Origin: Typha latifolia | Taxonomy: Eukaryota > Streptophyta > Magnoliopsida > Poales > Typhaceae | Assembly: GCA_019914945.1 (NCBI GenBank) | Contig: CM034112.1 | Coordinates: 2,131,001 to 2,195,000 of the forward strand | Length of the DNA stretch: 64,000 bases | Direction: 5' to 3' | Part shown: positions 9,856 to 24,004 of the stretch, piece after piece | Layout: each line of letters begins with the position of its first letter | Numbering within the stretch: the first letter of the stretch is position 1 | Translations under genes and position numbers: made by a program | Notes under the pieces: generated by a model | Databases searched by the model: none | The model's input: the letters and a program-made list of their open reading frames with translations, nothing else | Told to the model about the DNA's origin: nothing

Positions 9856-12786
9856 AACACACACACACACCCTTTCCCATATTTCATTTTTGTGTATTGG
9901 CTCTCTTCATCTCTCTCATGGGTTTGTTATTTCTCTAAGAAATGACTCCCTTGGCACCACATTCTTTTCTCCCCATCAGATGTATATGGAGTTGAAGAAT
10001 CCAATGCATCAGTTAGATTGATCACTTAGGCATCTATTGATCCATATTTTGACTCTATTTGTAGCTTTCGTCCTTCTCTGATTGTTACTCCTGGGGCAAG
10101 AGTTCTAAGTTGTTAATTGAATAATTCAATATATAGGCCTATCAAAAAGAATTGAGCAATTTGTGGAGGCCAATCATTCTATACTCTTTTTATAGCTTGT
10201 CATCATCATAGATTATACAAGGTCATTAGCTTTTTATTCTACAGTATAAGGAAAGTAACTAATTAATATAATATGTTTGACAGTTCTGTATATGTAGAAC
10301 AATGTCATGTTATTATATTATATGTCTATTGTTTAGCAGTTCCATAGAATACTGCTGTTTAGATTGTCTTTTATATGAAATGAACAAATGGTTGTCAAAG
10401 CAAAATATAGATTTAGTATAACAGGGAGTTTGATCTGTAGGTGGTGCCAATGGAAAATTTAAATGGTCGCAAACGTGTTGAAGCAGGAGATCTTTGTGAG
10501 AGGAGAAATGGTGCTGCATATGCTTTCAAATTATGCAGTTCATGACCATGCATCATTTTGCTTAAATTTTCTGGTTTCCTGCAGGAAGAGGAGTTGATCT
10601 AAACAGAAATTGGAGTGTTGACTGGGGAAAAAAGGAGAAGGTTGGTCTATTACGTGTTGCTCTCTAATGCAGAAGCGTAATATTTCTGAAATTGGCATTG
10701 TATATCTGTCAAATTTTATTTTGTGTCGTGACCTCTTTAAAAACTTGTCCTTTTATTGATCTCATGTCTCATTCAGATTTGTGAAAGAATCAGATAATTG
10801 AAAATAAGAAGACTTTTGCATAGCTAGGTCCTTTTTTTAATCTAAAGTAACACATTCTGCTTATTGTGAATGGCCACATGTTGCAGAACTTTACAGCTGT
10901 ACTTTCTCGCTTTCTGCTATCTTGATCTGCTATAAGTTATTCGAGAACTATGTATAGACATCTAAGAAACAATATTCCTATTTAAGAATGATATTCTGTT
11001 TATGGTTTTACAGGACTATGACCCATATGAGGAAAATCCCGGTACTGCTCCTTTCAGTGAACCTGAGGTTCAAATAATGCGAATGCTCTCCAGGTCATTT
11101 GATCCACATATTTGGGTGAATGTACACTCTGGAATGGAGGTAATCATATCTTTCTCTTGCAAACCTTTATTTTGTTGGTCTGTGACAACTAAATTGACCC
11201 AGAGGTTGGTCAAGGTTTAGATGAGCTTTTGTCTCAGAACAGTTAGGGTGTTGGCCATGCTGGGCTTGGACTTTTGTATTCAAAATAGATGAGTATAGAA
11301 CTAGTTACTTTCCTGCCATTCCTTATTCCATGGGAGATGCATAGCTGCAATATCACGTGATGAGCTAATCACATATAATATTGGTGCAAGTCAGCAAAAG
11401 CTAAGCTTATGATCCACTGGTAAGAATTTTTTTTTTTTAAAAAAAGGCTTGCCTAGATAAAAGCAAAATTTAGTTATTTTGTGTAATATATATGGAGGCA
11501 GTAAAAACCTTCTTTGCCTTTAGTCAGTTAGCCGTTCTCTTTGCATTGATCTATTCCAGATGTGTGTTCCATCGATATCCTGCTTCTTTGCATTAATCTT
11601 CCAGATGTCCATGAACAGTATAAAATAGACATCCCTCTGAAAAGCATACTCTGAAGTCTGAACCAAAAATGGCAGATAAGTTGCATCTCTTGTGTTTGAT
11701 TGAGCACCAGAACAATGTTCACAACTCAATCTATTATACTTCTTCCCAACAGTTCAGAATAATTAATTTGGAATTTTAGATATTTATGCTCTTCTTTATA
11801 TTTATAAGTAGATTGGAATCTTACCGTGCTATAAAGGAGGATAGTGCATAGTCACTAATGAAGGTGGAATGTTGCTATTTTAAATCCTTCATGTCATTCT
11901 TATATGAATGTTACAGGCTTTGTTTATGCCATATGATCACAAGAATACCACACCAGACGGAGTGGCATCGCATTTGATGAGGTCGGTCTTAAAGGTCTTG
12001 AACCATCGGCACTTTCAAGACAAGTGTTTAGTTGGGTCAGGGGGGGGCTCTGTTGGGTAAACACTATAACAGAGCAACTTTAATTTTGGGCATCCAATCT
12101 ATTGCCAAATTACAAGCAACAATGCTAATTTCCAGGTATCTTGCACATGGAACGACAACTGATTACATGCATGATGTTGCCAAGGTGCCGATGGCGTTCA
12201 CCTTTGAGGTTTGCTAACAGATGAATTCTCGCTAACAGATGAATTCTGGATTGACCAGTTATTGCTACTAAAATTCGTCTTTAATTCACTTCATGATGCG
12301 CAGATATATGGAGATATGTTAGCTTCGTCAAATGACTGCTTCAAGATGTTCAATCCAGTTGACAAAATCATCTTTGATGTACGCAGATCCTGTTAAAGTA
12401 TTACTATCTCATGTAAGTTGAATAAATGTCTAACCAGAATTTGTTTTGGTTTTCAGAGGGTTGTCGACAAATGGTGCATGGCATTTCTGATGCTTTTCGA
12501 GGAGGGGCTGAGCAGACTAGATAATATCCAAGCGGTTTCCTCTACTGCAGCGCAGAAATGGGTTCCTATTGGTGACCATTCATTAGATGGTAGTAAGACA
12601 GGAAGTAGCAGAGAAAGCGGCAGGACGGAGGGCCTTGATTTTGGTATCCAAGAATTAAGAACTTATTTTAGGTTATTTATGCTATCTTCAGTATTATTAG
12701 TGTTCATGTTTTGTTCAAGAATATCAAAGAACAAAAGCAGACAGGGAAACTCCACTATCTCATCTGTTACAGTTATGACAGGCTAG
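7858..12786 (+). CDS. M14-family zinc carboxypeptidase, signal peptide and C-terminal membrane anchor
   Basis: Eleven exons give 445 aa: 7858-8018, 8900-8957, 9051-9161, 9429-9566, 10441-10510, 10585-10640, 11014-11139, 11917-12056, 12136-12208, 12304-12378, 12457-12786. All borders are GT-AG and the frame stays open throughout. Zinc ligands are H115 and E118 in GQHGRE (residues 113-118) and H236 in VNVHSGME. The substrate-binding pair is in DLNRNW (184-189). The catalytic glutamate is E311 in MAFTFE. It closely resembles the Arabidopsis protein At5g42320 as I recall it. Residues 1-30 form a signal peptide with eleven phenylalanines in a row. Residues 408-423 (LFMLSSVLLVFMFC) form a C-terminal membrane helix followed by basic residues. 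The enzyme should therefore face the secretory lumen or apoplast and trim C-terminal residues from peptides; its substrate is unknown. The start at 7858 is preferred over the ATG at 7958 because only its frame joins exon 2. Confidence 0.92.
9816..9870. repeat. Compound (CT)n-(CA)n microsatellite in carboxypeptidase intron 4
   Basis: A CT tract at 9816-9852 passes into a CA tract to about 9870, inside the intron between 9566 and 10441. Confidence 0.95.
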
Positions 12787-13178
12787 TTAATTTATTGAAT
12801 GCGACTTTCAAACACCTTTGCAATTTAGAAGAAGCTCATTCACTTAATTACACGATAAACAGCAAACATGTTTGCGGTTTGACAATGTCCAGTTGTTATA
12901 TGATTAGTACCAAATATTATACTATCCTTCCGTATCTTTTTGTTTACGCGGGCCAAATAAGAACAAGAGAATGAAATTGAAACTAAAAATCAGGAGCCAA
13001 ACGAACGAATATTGTCCCTGTACAGAAAGCACCCCGATCATTGACCAAGATTGACAATGTAAGACAGCTTACAGACAAAGAAATCATGATTTCTATATCC
13101 CAATGTTCCCCAAAAATGTAAGTGCTCCTGGAAAAGAATGTTAGCTCTTGGTCGCAGATCACTCTGAAATAGCTTGTT
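12787..13178. other. 3' ends of two convergent genes
   Basis: 392 bp separate the stop codons of the carboxypeptidase (plus) and the MATE gene (minus). Nothing but presumed 3' UTRs is visible. Confidence 0.7.
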
Positions 13179-16100
13179 TTATTCAGTAGTGACTGCATAA
13201 TCGTACACTACTGTGTCAGATCCCCATTCAACTTTCGACTCTGACTCTAGCTTGTCAGCTGCAATTGGAAGCACTGAAATCGAAGGTTGTAAAAGCTGCA
13301 TAATGGAGGACCAGCAAATATCAACAATATTAGTACATAGGTATCAGATGAAACATGCTGCTCATATGACTCAATTAAAGAAAATGGTCATAATATTACC
13401 CACTGTGAAGCAATATTGAAGTGTATATGATGTTTGCGATGTGAAAAGAAGTGTCCATGATGTTTATGATATGAAAAGAAACTAACGTCAACGCTTATTT
13501 TGTTCAAACCATCATTTTTGTTGTTCTCTCTGGCAAATGCTCTAGCACAAAATGTTCACAGATTGAAAATGTTAACAGCAATAACGATATGATTTTTTTA
13601 AAGAGCTCCAGGAACTATGAACTTCTTTTTTGCTTGAGCTAGGGACCATCTATCTTCCTTACTTCCACATTATAACCCAAATTTTAGGAACAAATTTTGA
13701 TCACCACTTAATCTCCCTTTACTCTCCACTGGATTCTGGAACAATTTGTACTCTGTTCAGAAGGCCCAGAAGACCTAAAAGATTTTTCTCATCTCATGAT
13801 CAGTTGGTGATAGTACCAACTTGTTGTGAGTTAAAGTGGTTGTTGATTACCTTCCTCCAAAATTCCTCTATTAAGTAACTATCTGCTTGTTATTGTACCC
13901 GCCAAACACTTCTATAGACATTATTTGCTACACAAGATATCTTTCTACAAGCATGAGAATGATCAATTTTTGAGGCAACAATTCACACAAAAGATCCACC
14001 CGATAGATAATAAATGTCAAGCAAAAGTGTAATGTTTCACGAACCTCATACTTTGGTTCCTCTTGGTACAAAAACCACCATGGGCCTGCTTTCCACCATA
14101 ATCTGTAAATAGAAACAAGCTCCATATCAGCTGACTGAAATATCATATACCATGATAATAGCATCAGAAAATTCTCTTGAAAGAACAAAAAATTCTCCAC
14201 CACCATGTGCTTTAAAAGATGTAGGATGGAATATCTAACGTGATAAATTGAAAAAAAAAATGTCAACCACTAGGCGACATAAGTTCAAAAATCTCCTGCT
14301 TGAAATGTTGAGAGACTACTGGTCAAGCACAAGTATAAACTTCAACTATAAGTAATATCCAAGCATATGATACAGCATGAAGATGAACATAGTTGAAGAA
14401 ATGAAAGCATAGAGAACTTTCTTTTTTGCTGATAAATGGCATAACTAATGCCCTGTTTCATTGAAACAAAATGTAGCCCCAAGCCTACACCAAGTGCAGT
14501 CTCAGGATAGCATAGAGAACTTATGACACACGAAACATAAGGATTGGTTACCTCAAAAATCCTGCCACCATCCGCAAGCTCATGAAAAGGGTCAAACCAG
14601 CCCAAACTCCAGCAAGGCCGAACACTGACGGAGCATATAACAGAAACAGGGAAGATGTCGCCCCAACGATCATCTATAAAGCCAATAAAACATGTGATCA
14701 TCAATGAAAACATGGAAGCCAAATTTGTACAACTAAGAAGCACGGGCCATTTTCTATTTTTCTAGTTTCCAGAAAGTGAAGCATACCATAGAGGAAGCTG
14801 CATATGAGAAATCAGAGATGCCATAGTGAAGACCATCAAAGATAAAAGCAAGAGCATTAATTGGTTGGCTTGCACTGACAAACTGAAACCAAAATAAAAC
14901 TCAAAAGAAGATCCAAACAATGTCCCAATTTGGGCAAACAAGATTAAAGCACTTACCAACACTCCACTCTTCACAATCTGTAATACTCCAGGGTCTTTAG
15001 TGAAAAGTTCTGCAAGATTACCAAAAGAGGCACATAGGCCAATGGCTAAAGCTATACCAACAAGAACGCCAGTCTGGAAAAGAAAAATGTGGTTAAAACA
15101 TTCTTTGAACAAAAGAAAGTGAGAATACCCCTTATTCATCAACACAAGCGGGCAAGGAATTCTGATTTACCCAAAATAGAAAAAAAATCATTACCTTAAG
15201 GACACAGGATGTAACTTCCTTCACTTTTTGGTAGTCACATTTAGCAAAGGAACTTGCAATCAATGCCTGAGACAACACACAAAAGATGGTTAAAATGAAG
15301 AAATCAAAGGCATGGCTGACAAAATTGAAACTACTGGCCAGAACATCCATCAGATTAAAGGGATTACAGATAGTCTAGATAGGTGCTCTAAGTCAACATA
15401 GTTGCTTGTCAAACTACATGTAACGTCCCATGCAGACTAAAGTCACATTTATATTAATCTTTCAAAGAGATTGTATGCTGATGGCTACACGTTGAACATG
15501 TTACGTCAAAACTTAAATCACATTTGTGATCTATGAATGAAGGGCAGCACACTGCTTCCAGTTTCTTCTCCTCTTCCCCTCCTCTCCCTCTTGAACTCTC
15601 CCACACCACATTTACGAGCTCTTCACTGCACAATCCATGTATTTGTATTTAAAATTTTTACTATGATAAGCATGGGATTGTGGAGAAGTCACAATTTAGA
15701 TACTTATTCATCCTACATGATTGATTGCGTATCAAATTTTTAGATTAACAGGTATGACGGTAACTAATTATCTATTACCTACATCACAGGGTAAATCACA
15801 TGTCATCTAACTTCATGCCTCACAAGATACTGCATTAACAGAGATCCAGTATCTGTCACAAATACTGGTAAAGTATAAATTCATCTGACAACAACATTTG
15901 GATGAGTATGACAAATGCTAATATTGAGTTTGATGAATGTGGAAAGAATGAAAAGTATAGGTAGTAAGTAGCAAATAAAGAGAAAGACATCCCAATGCAC
16001 GGGTTCCTCTTACACAGGATACGAGGAGAGAAAATGTATGCAGTCTTAGGTAGTTTGTAGCTAATGAGGCATGATAATTCATTTGTATGGCAAGCATGCA

Positions 16101-19100
16101 CAAACAATGTCATAATGCATTCAAAGAAATCCTACAGATTTGGCTGCATACATCCCAAAATGATCAACGGTTTGATGATTAAAATAACGTTAAGTTTAAT
16201 GTCAAAAGTTCAGAAACAATGATCTAAGTTTAATAAGCAGCATACCTGCGCAGACACAGCTAATGCATCCGAAAGCATAGATACTGCTAACCATACTTGC
16301 AGACATATCTGATGAGCAGCCATAGCCAACGGACCTTGTCGAGCAGCCATGGATGTGCCAAGAGTCATTGTTATGAGGACAGAAAGAGTCCTCCCCAGCA
16401 GCATTCCCCCTAAGAATTTCAAAATTATTTAGAACCTTATATCAGCCTTGTCAATTAGAGGAAGAAAAGGAACTACACAAGGAATACTATTTATGGAATT
16501 CTAAGACTTAATCTCAGGTGGGTCATAAGAATATTATCAAAAGATTCAAAACTAAGTAATACAAGAAAAAGATCAATGCATACTGACGCAGAAAATTGCA
16601 GATCTATGAAGTCATCGAAACAATCTTTTCAACAATGTAAGGTTGCATAAACCTGATGTTAGTGGGAGCCTCATGCATTTGGACACCCATAGAGTGCTAT
16701 TACACATGGAAACTTTTGATACAAGGTAATATGAAGACTGAACAAGAAAGCAGGCAACTCTCATGTTGTACAGTATAATTTCTAGGAGAATATGAACTAT
16801 ATAGATGGTTCTGCATGGCATTTAGGAGAATTTTTGAAGTGCTTTGGAAACTTAAATTTTCACATACAACATTTGATCTTTATTTTTTTTTATTTGCATA
16901 TACAAACATGAACAGGTTAACCATCTTGTCGAGGAAAAGAAAATTAGGCTCAGGAGTAACTCAAATTTAACTTTAGTGTTTCAGTTTTATGGTGTATCAA
17001 GACTCCTACCTCAATCTTAAAGATAAAGGACAGCTGTGTTATTTGAATTTACATTCTCTAAAGAAGTCAAAATATGTCGATGCCACTGCATATGCACTTG
17101 GAGTCCCTTGGTCAACCCTACAAAGGGCTAACCCCTGCAGACCTGCATATGCACCAGCCTATTTTATATGCCCTTTTGCCCTAAGCAGTTCCTTGACAGC
17201 ATGTATCACCGCAGAAAACAACGTCAAGCTGAATAATAGTAACTAAAACAAGTAAATATCTCCACTGACCATTAAAGTAAGCTCTTAATATGCAATAACT
17301 TGTTCATATTTTAGAAAATTTGTATGGCTATAAGTACCACAAGAATGATAGAGACTTGAAAATATTATCAGCAGCCAGCTTCAACATGTAACATCTATTC
17401 AGAAATGAGAACACTACAAACCATTAATGACAGTTTTTCAACCCAGCTCTCCCTTGTATTCAGCACTCACCAGATTTTATATACCCGCCAAATTGCAGAT
17501 CTCCGATCTTTGGAGGCAATATAACAGCTTTCTTACTCAGAGACCAAATAAGTAAAATAGTAGTGATATACCTGGACATGCACGGAAAAGGTTACATCAA
17601 TCAAATGGTGATGAAAGTACTTCAGAGAACTGAAAGTCTGAAACAAATATCATGGAAGAGCTAAAGGAAGTGAAAATTTCTTTATAGATGAGTAACTAAA
17701 TGACGGTTTCATGATCAATGATCAACATAAGCAGCAACTGAAATGCCATTTGATAGTCTCTTCGACAAATTAGATTTCATATGCAGTTGTATTCAACACA
17801 AACAAGATTTTATATGCAGTCATATTTAACACAAGTAACTCAAAGGTGAAAGACCATATTAGTAGTAGTTGTTGATACAAATGCTAGATCATAAGATGAT
17901 AAATTAAATAAGGTCTAGGACCCGTACTTTGTTTGAGCAAAATCAATTTAATTGAGGCATGTAGGACTGTCTAAGAATCTCTTGGTGCACCTAGTGGGGC
18001 ATAATTCAAGAAGATAACCTCTCTCATGAAGGCTTATATGTTGCATAACACATACATCGTTGAAGTTAACACATGATCGACAATAGTCTCCTGTACTAGG
18101 AGGCTATTTGTGGTAGTAACAAAAAAGAAATGGCAGAAATTCAATCATTTAGCCCGCAATATTTACTGATAGAGCCCTTGCACTGATTTAATTTGTGTAT
18201 ACATCTTGAGAAAAAGTAGAAAATTGAGATCTTATTCTTAAAATCCAGAAGAAAATCGATCTAATGCAGCCAAAAATAAAGGAAGAAGAACGCACACACA
18301 TCAAAACGGGATTGCATAAACAAGTGTCAACATATGTTTAAGCATACCAAGACAATCAATGGATTACTATACATACACAGGCAAGCGTATGCACACAGAC
18401 ACAAGTTGAATCAGAATTCAGAAGCATAATCAGATCAGAGAATCAACTAAAGCACTAAAATTTTCTATTTATTTCTTTCCTTACATACTAATAGAATAAT
18501 TTGGAAAACAATGTAGGACATACTGAGATGCAACTGTGGCAAGAGCAGCTCCAGTTACGCCAAGATGTAAAGAATATGCAAGTACTGGAAGTAAAACCAG
18601 AGATGAAAGATTGCCCAAACCTGCAAACATGTATCAAATGACTGATTTACAGTGAAGATGCATGTTACACACTTACACATCGCAAATGACCAATTCACAA
18701 AACAGTTTCAGAATTGCCTGAAAATTGATAAGGAAATTCCAAAGATGAAAGGGGTAACACAAGTTAATATTAAACCAACATGTCCTACTTTCAAGAAAAA
18801 AGAAAATATTTCTCCAGTTTGATGTTAAGAATAGTAAATAAGCATATTCGACTAAATTATGAATTTTAAACAGCTAACACTTCTTATCTGCAGCATAGAG
18901 AAATAAGATTCATGATAACTGAGCCAAACAATCATAACCATCATCATCCTCTCTTTCTCCAACAACTTAAAGCGAATGATGTATTTTATATATCCAAACA
19001 CATGTGAATTGCATGCATCAGTATTACAAATATTACACATAACTAAGCCTTTAAGGATATTAACAACTAACAATAACTACTCTATTTAGAAGTCATGCAA

Positions 19101-22100
19101 AATAATGATTGCAATAGTTGTTGCAACTTGCCTACATAAAGTAGAGGAGTCTTCGTATCCTTAAAACCACGGAAGACACCTTGGATTGCCAAAGAAACTA
19201 CAACTGCAGGAGCACCCAAGGCTCTTAATGAAAGAAATAGTTGTGATGGATACCGCATAGGTGAAGCCTGTTCAGGAGAAATAAAAAATAAAAAATTACA
19301 GAATGTTGAAACATTCATTTTAAATAAAACACCATGCATGTGAAAGCTAAAATTACTGTTGCAATAAAAGCCTAAATGTCATGCATGGAAGAGAAGCAAA
19401 AAAAGGAATTATCAAGTACGTGTAGTGTAACAACTTATCCTTTAAAAAGAATATTAAATTTGCATGGCACGACGTGACCGACCTCGTGCCATGTTGCAAT
19501 GGCGCGTGCTAGAGGTGCCACGCACTCCCAACCTCGGCCCGGCCCAGCCATCTGGATCCGGTGGGCCCGCCGCCGCCGCAGCGCCGACTCCGGACCGACG
19601 GTGACTCCGGACCCTTTATTTGAGACCTCGAGGACCTTACTAGCAATGAGTGATGGTTAATTGATGAACATGAGGAATACGTGTGTTGAGTCTTCTGATC
19701 AGATGGTGAGTAATTTTATTTTCTAGACGTCTTTTTCAAATTATGATATATTATATATTATGTAACGTATGTTTTAGCCTCCAGCATGATTATATGATCT
19801 TATTTAGAGATAATTTCAGTTGAGCATATTTCATCATTCATTTGATTAGACTAATCTTGGATACGAGTATACTGATGATATATAGATGATCGGAGATGAC
19901 TATATTGTTATGAGTTTATATCGAGATGATCTCTAGCATGAGTATGCATGTGTTAGATACATGGTTGAAGACTGCATTGTATTATTTTTCTCTTGACTCC
20001 TCTTCCACCTAAATTCCTGAGTTACATGACTTATTATAGTGCTGGATAAAATGCATATGATCTGTCATTTAAAAGGAAAGCATAAAATCTAATTGATAGA
20101 ATAGTAGATAGAAAACGTGAAGATACCCGAGTGGGCGCGAGGGTTAGGACACGCTTGGCGAATGATTGATCACTCGACGTAATCGCGATCCCGTGACCTT
20201 ACATCCAAGGTTGTTAGTCTGTGTGTACAGTAGACATTTGGACACATACTATTCGTCATGGCATATGTGGCAAGTTATCCTCACGTAGTTTCTATCAGCT
20301 AAAAGGGTGCTCGGTTTGAATGAATTTTGATACCCTTAGCGAATGACAAGGTATGATTATGATTGAGATACTCTTTGCGGATGGCAGTATACTTTGAGCT
20401 TTTGAGCATGTTGATGAGACCGGGTATCGAGTGTTAACTATGCATAGTGGTCTAGTATGATATGACATTCAAAGATGACATTAATGACTAAGATGTCGAA
20501 AAATGCATATAATTTCATTACCATCTGATATACCTAATTTTTTAGTGATTAATATGCATCATATATAGTTGCATTTGATATCATAGCATGGTCATAGTCG
20601 ACATACATCATATATGTCATATTTAAGAGAAAGCTATGATAATGGTATGATATGGAGATTATTTTTATATTGTTGAGAATTATATATTTTGATCAGTTAT
20701 ATCATGATATCTACATTTCATCTATATATTATTGAGGATACGTTCATATATTCATTCATGACATAATGCTCTTATGTGATTCATATTATCCAGTACATGA
20801 TTTACTTTCTGTTTTTGTATTACTGATTCGAGATGAGATATATTCACTGAGTCTTTAACTCATGACTCTCTTTATTTTTTTTCTAAACCTCCAGATATGT
20901 GGTACGTAATCGCGATTTGAGATATCTTAAAAAGACATTTTAGAGTAAAGATAAGGTGAACTATAGATGCGAGACGGTATAGAAGATAGTTTTATATAGA
21001 TACTGAGTTGTACTATTTGTACTCCATTACATCAGACGATAAATTGTATAGTATACTCGTGTGTTAGTGATTTTATCTTCATGATTTGTCGTGGCCTGTG
21101 TGGGCCCTGCTAAATTATGTAGCTATCTAGTATAATTATTGTGGATTTAGATATTGATATATTAATAGGTTTAACTAGGATATTTATATGTTAACGGATT
21201 TATTTGGTTAATAGTACAATTTATTTGGTGATGGATTATGTGAGTACAGGTGTGTATCTGTGCGTGACGGGCTCCACTTGTCCTATCGCGTGCGCCGCGC
21301 ATGTTGTATGGGTGCGTGGGGGAGTGCACGTGCCCGTGCCATTACATATAGAAAGTTAGGAAAAAATTGTGTAGAAATAATGGTCAAAAACTCAAAATAT
21401 AAGAGACATTTGATTGCAACTTCAACAACAATGTAAAATAATACCAATATACAAAGAAAGATGAGAACTTACAGGTGACACACCCATGATGTTGAGAAAT
21501 AATCCAGACCCAAAGAACAAAGCCAAGGCTTCAATTGTTCCAATACCAGCAGCTAAGAGTAAGGAAGAGGAAATAGAAGGTAGTCTCATTCTTTCTGCAA
21601 TCTCAGTAGAAACTTTGGCATCCTGAAATGTCTCTTTCTGAGATGCCCTATCTGGGATTCAATCAAAGAGGAGTCAAAAAAAAAAAAATCAATATTTAAC
21701 AAACAATTTTCATTTCATCATGGGGTACCTGATATAAATTGGCTGCTGGAATTTTTTGAAATATCTTCTGCCACAAATGAGGTTGTGATGCTCAAAAGAG
21801 GAATATTGAATAGCTTTGATATGATATTAAAAATTGACACAGCAACACCCGCTGAAGCCAATTCCAAAGGACCTTCAGAGTTCAGACAGCACAGTCCACA
21901 ATGAATAGAAAGACTCACCACATTTCATCCACAAATAATAGAAAAATCAAAGACTAACAGTTCACATAATAAGCATGAGGAAACTCTTAAGCATCACCCA
22001 AATTAATCCCTGCTGTACAGTGGAAAAAGGTGACACAAACAACAGATAAAAATCAAGGCAAGCTAGCTTTAGAAGAGTAAGGAGACAGAAAAGTCTCTTT

Positions 22101-24004
22101 AATCAGATTGATACATCAGATTAAGGCATGCCTCTTTAAAAAATTGCATGTCCAGAAAGTCGTCTAGATCTCTACTCCTGTCAACCCTCTACCATCATAT
22201 AAACGGCAGATAGAACTGTTTCTTCATAGAAATAACTAACTGAAAGGAATCATATTATTTGAAATGTTCTCAATGTTATCTCAAATAAAAATGACTTTTT
22301 GAAATTCTGCAGTAAAGGAGACAAATGATCCATCAAAACAAATATTAGTATATACACTACACAATAGTAATACATATGTTTATATCGATGTATGTTCTAT
22401 CCACAAAGAAAAATGGATAAATAGATCTTCAAATTGATAAAGAAAAATAATTAGATAAAAAAATTATGAAATTGGAGTAACCAACACCACAACAAATCAT
22501 TAGCATGGATAAAAGTTAAACTTTGTTAGCTGAATATATTATCTCTTCTGTAAAACACAAACAGGATATAAAAACATGGAAAACATACCTAATCTACCAA
22601 TATATGCTGTCTCCATCAGTTGTGCCAAAGGATCAATAGCCTGCCCAACAATAGCTGGTAAAGCAAGAAGTAGAAGCTCATTTCCAACACTTCCAAGATG
22701 CAGTCCACCAAAAGGATCCCGAACTAACTTACTGAAAAGCAACATAAGTGAAGAAAAAACTCCATCATACATATAGATATACAGTGATGGTTAAACTGGA
22801 CACCAGAAAACCTCATAAGAATTTGAAGAAGTTAAAAAACAAGACAGGTAGATAATTTTATGGTAAATAGAGGTAAAGTTAATACGTCATATATCGACGC
22901 CTTATGCTACAACTGTTCGGTAGAAAAGCTTCTCCATTACCGAGGTCATACTCTTATCATTCTAGAAGCCAATTATGTGTGTCTCGACGCAAGCAGAAGA
23001 AGAAAAAAAAAGATAAAAGAGAAAGGTGAACAAGAAGAAAAAGGAAAGAAGAGTATGACAAAAAAATACAACTTCAAAATGAACAGAAAGAAACAAGAGA
23101 AGGAAGAGGATAAAGCACACTACAAATAAAGAAAATACATGTCTGGTCATGCTTATTTAATCACTACCTATTGGAGCACTAATGAAATTATTTCCTCTTC
23201 CTTCTGCGCCAAGACTGCAAATATCAAGCTTCACTGAGTTAATCTTTCCAATTTGAAAGAGATATCTAGTTTCAATTAAATGAAACCTTAATTTCTATGA
23301 GGATATCATACACTACTTCCCTTATTTAGGGTAAAAAAGAAAGAAGGAAATATGACAATTTTGATGACATCTCCACTCAAATTAGGAATATTTCAACTAG
23401 AAAAGACTAAGAAAGATGAACCACTAGAATATTATTACAGAAAGGATAGTCATTATCGATATAATTGCATAAATGAGATACATGGTTAAGCAATTAAACT
23501 TGTATATCACCTGGCCATGCTGACACTTATTAATTAGAAGGACCAATAAGGTACTGTGCTGATATACTCCTTTGAGAGATTAATGTTTCACCAATAATTA
23601 ACTTATTTTAAAACATATGCAAAAGTATTCTCTCCTTAACTCAGCCAAATACTAATCATTCTGGATTATTATAAACTTGAGATTAAGAAGACTCACACGA
23701 TAGCCTCTTTAATGCTCTCTGAAGAATGATCATCCTTCTGATTGAACTTTTCATCAGCATTATCTGGATCCACACCACACTCTGAAAGTGACCGATCGTT
23801 GGCTACTAAGATGGAACGCTTTCTACATAAAGTTAGAGAGGAAAACTTTGCATGGTTTACAAGCAGAGAAGAACTTCTATTAATTCTATGGCTTCCAACT
23901 ACGCAGTTCTGCATAGAGGAACAGTTAATTCTTTTATTTGTTGTTCGCTCATAATGGCTTGCAGTCAATCCACATAGAAGTCCATGTTTCTGTATTGTCT
24001 TCAT
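13179..24004 (-). CDS. DTX45: Plastid-targeted MATE transporter, DETOXIFICATION 45-like
   Basis: Fourteen exons, in gene order: 23697-24004, 22589-22731, 21729-21872, 21473-21651, 19132-19267, 18524-18620, 17471-17571, 16246-16409, 15195-15266, 14957-15073, 14787-14882, 14552-14673, 14045-14102, 13179-13295. They give 617 aa with the frame intact. An in-frame stop lies just upstream of the start codon. Residues 1 to about 100 are Ser/Arg/Lys-rich without membrane helices and look like a plastid transit peptide. The MatE domains follow: LPAIVGQAIDPLAQLMETAY, IGRLGPLELASAGVAVSIFN, GVFRGFKDTKTP, TSMAARQGPLAMAAHQICLQ, FIFDGLHYGISDFSYAA and GPWWFLY. The sequence follows Arabidopsis DTX45 (MATE antiporters, H+ or Na+ driven) far better than FRD3. 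Exon 5 ends in G|GCAAGT, a GC-AG intron; a GT donor there would break the frame. The short acidic C-terminus (exon 14) is less certain. The cargo is unknown. Confidence 0.93.
19464..21342. mobile_element. Inserted repeat in MATE intron 4, CpG-rich ends and AT-rich body
   Basis: The 2.2-kb intron between 19267 and 21473 contains a block whose first 150 bases and last 100 bases are strongly CpG-rich, unlike all other intron DNA here. Its ends are imperfect inverted copies: it opens with ATGGCACGACGTG and closes with CACGTGCCCGTGCCAT. The body is AT-rich with no open frame. This fits a non-autonomous element or a solo LTR. No target-site duplication could be found by eye. Confidence 0.5.
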
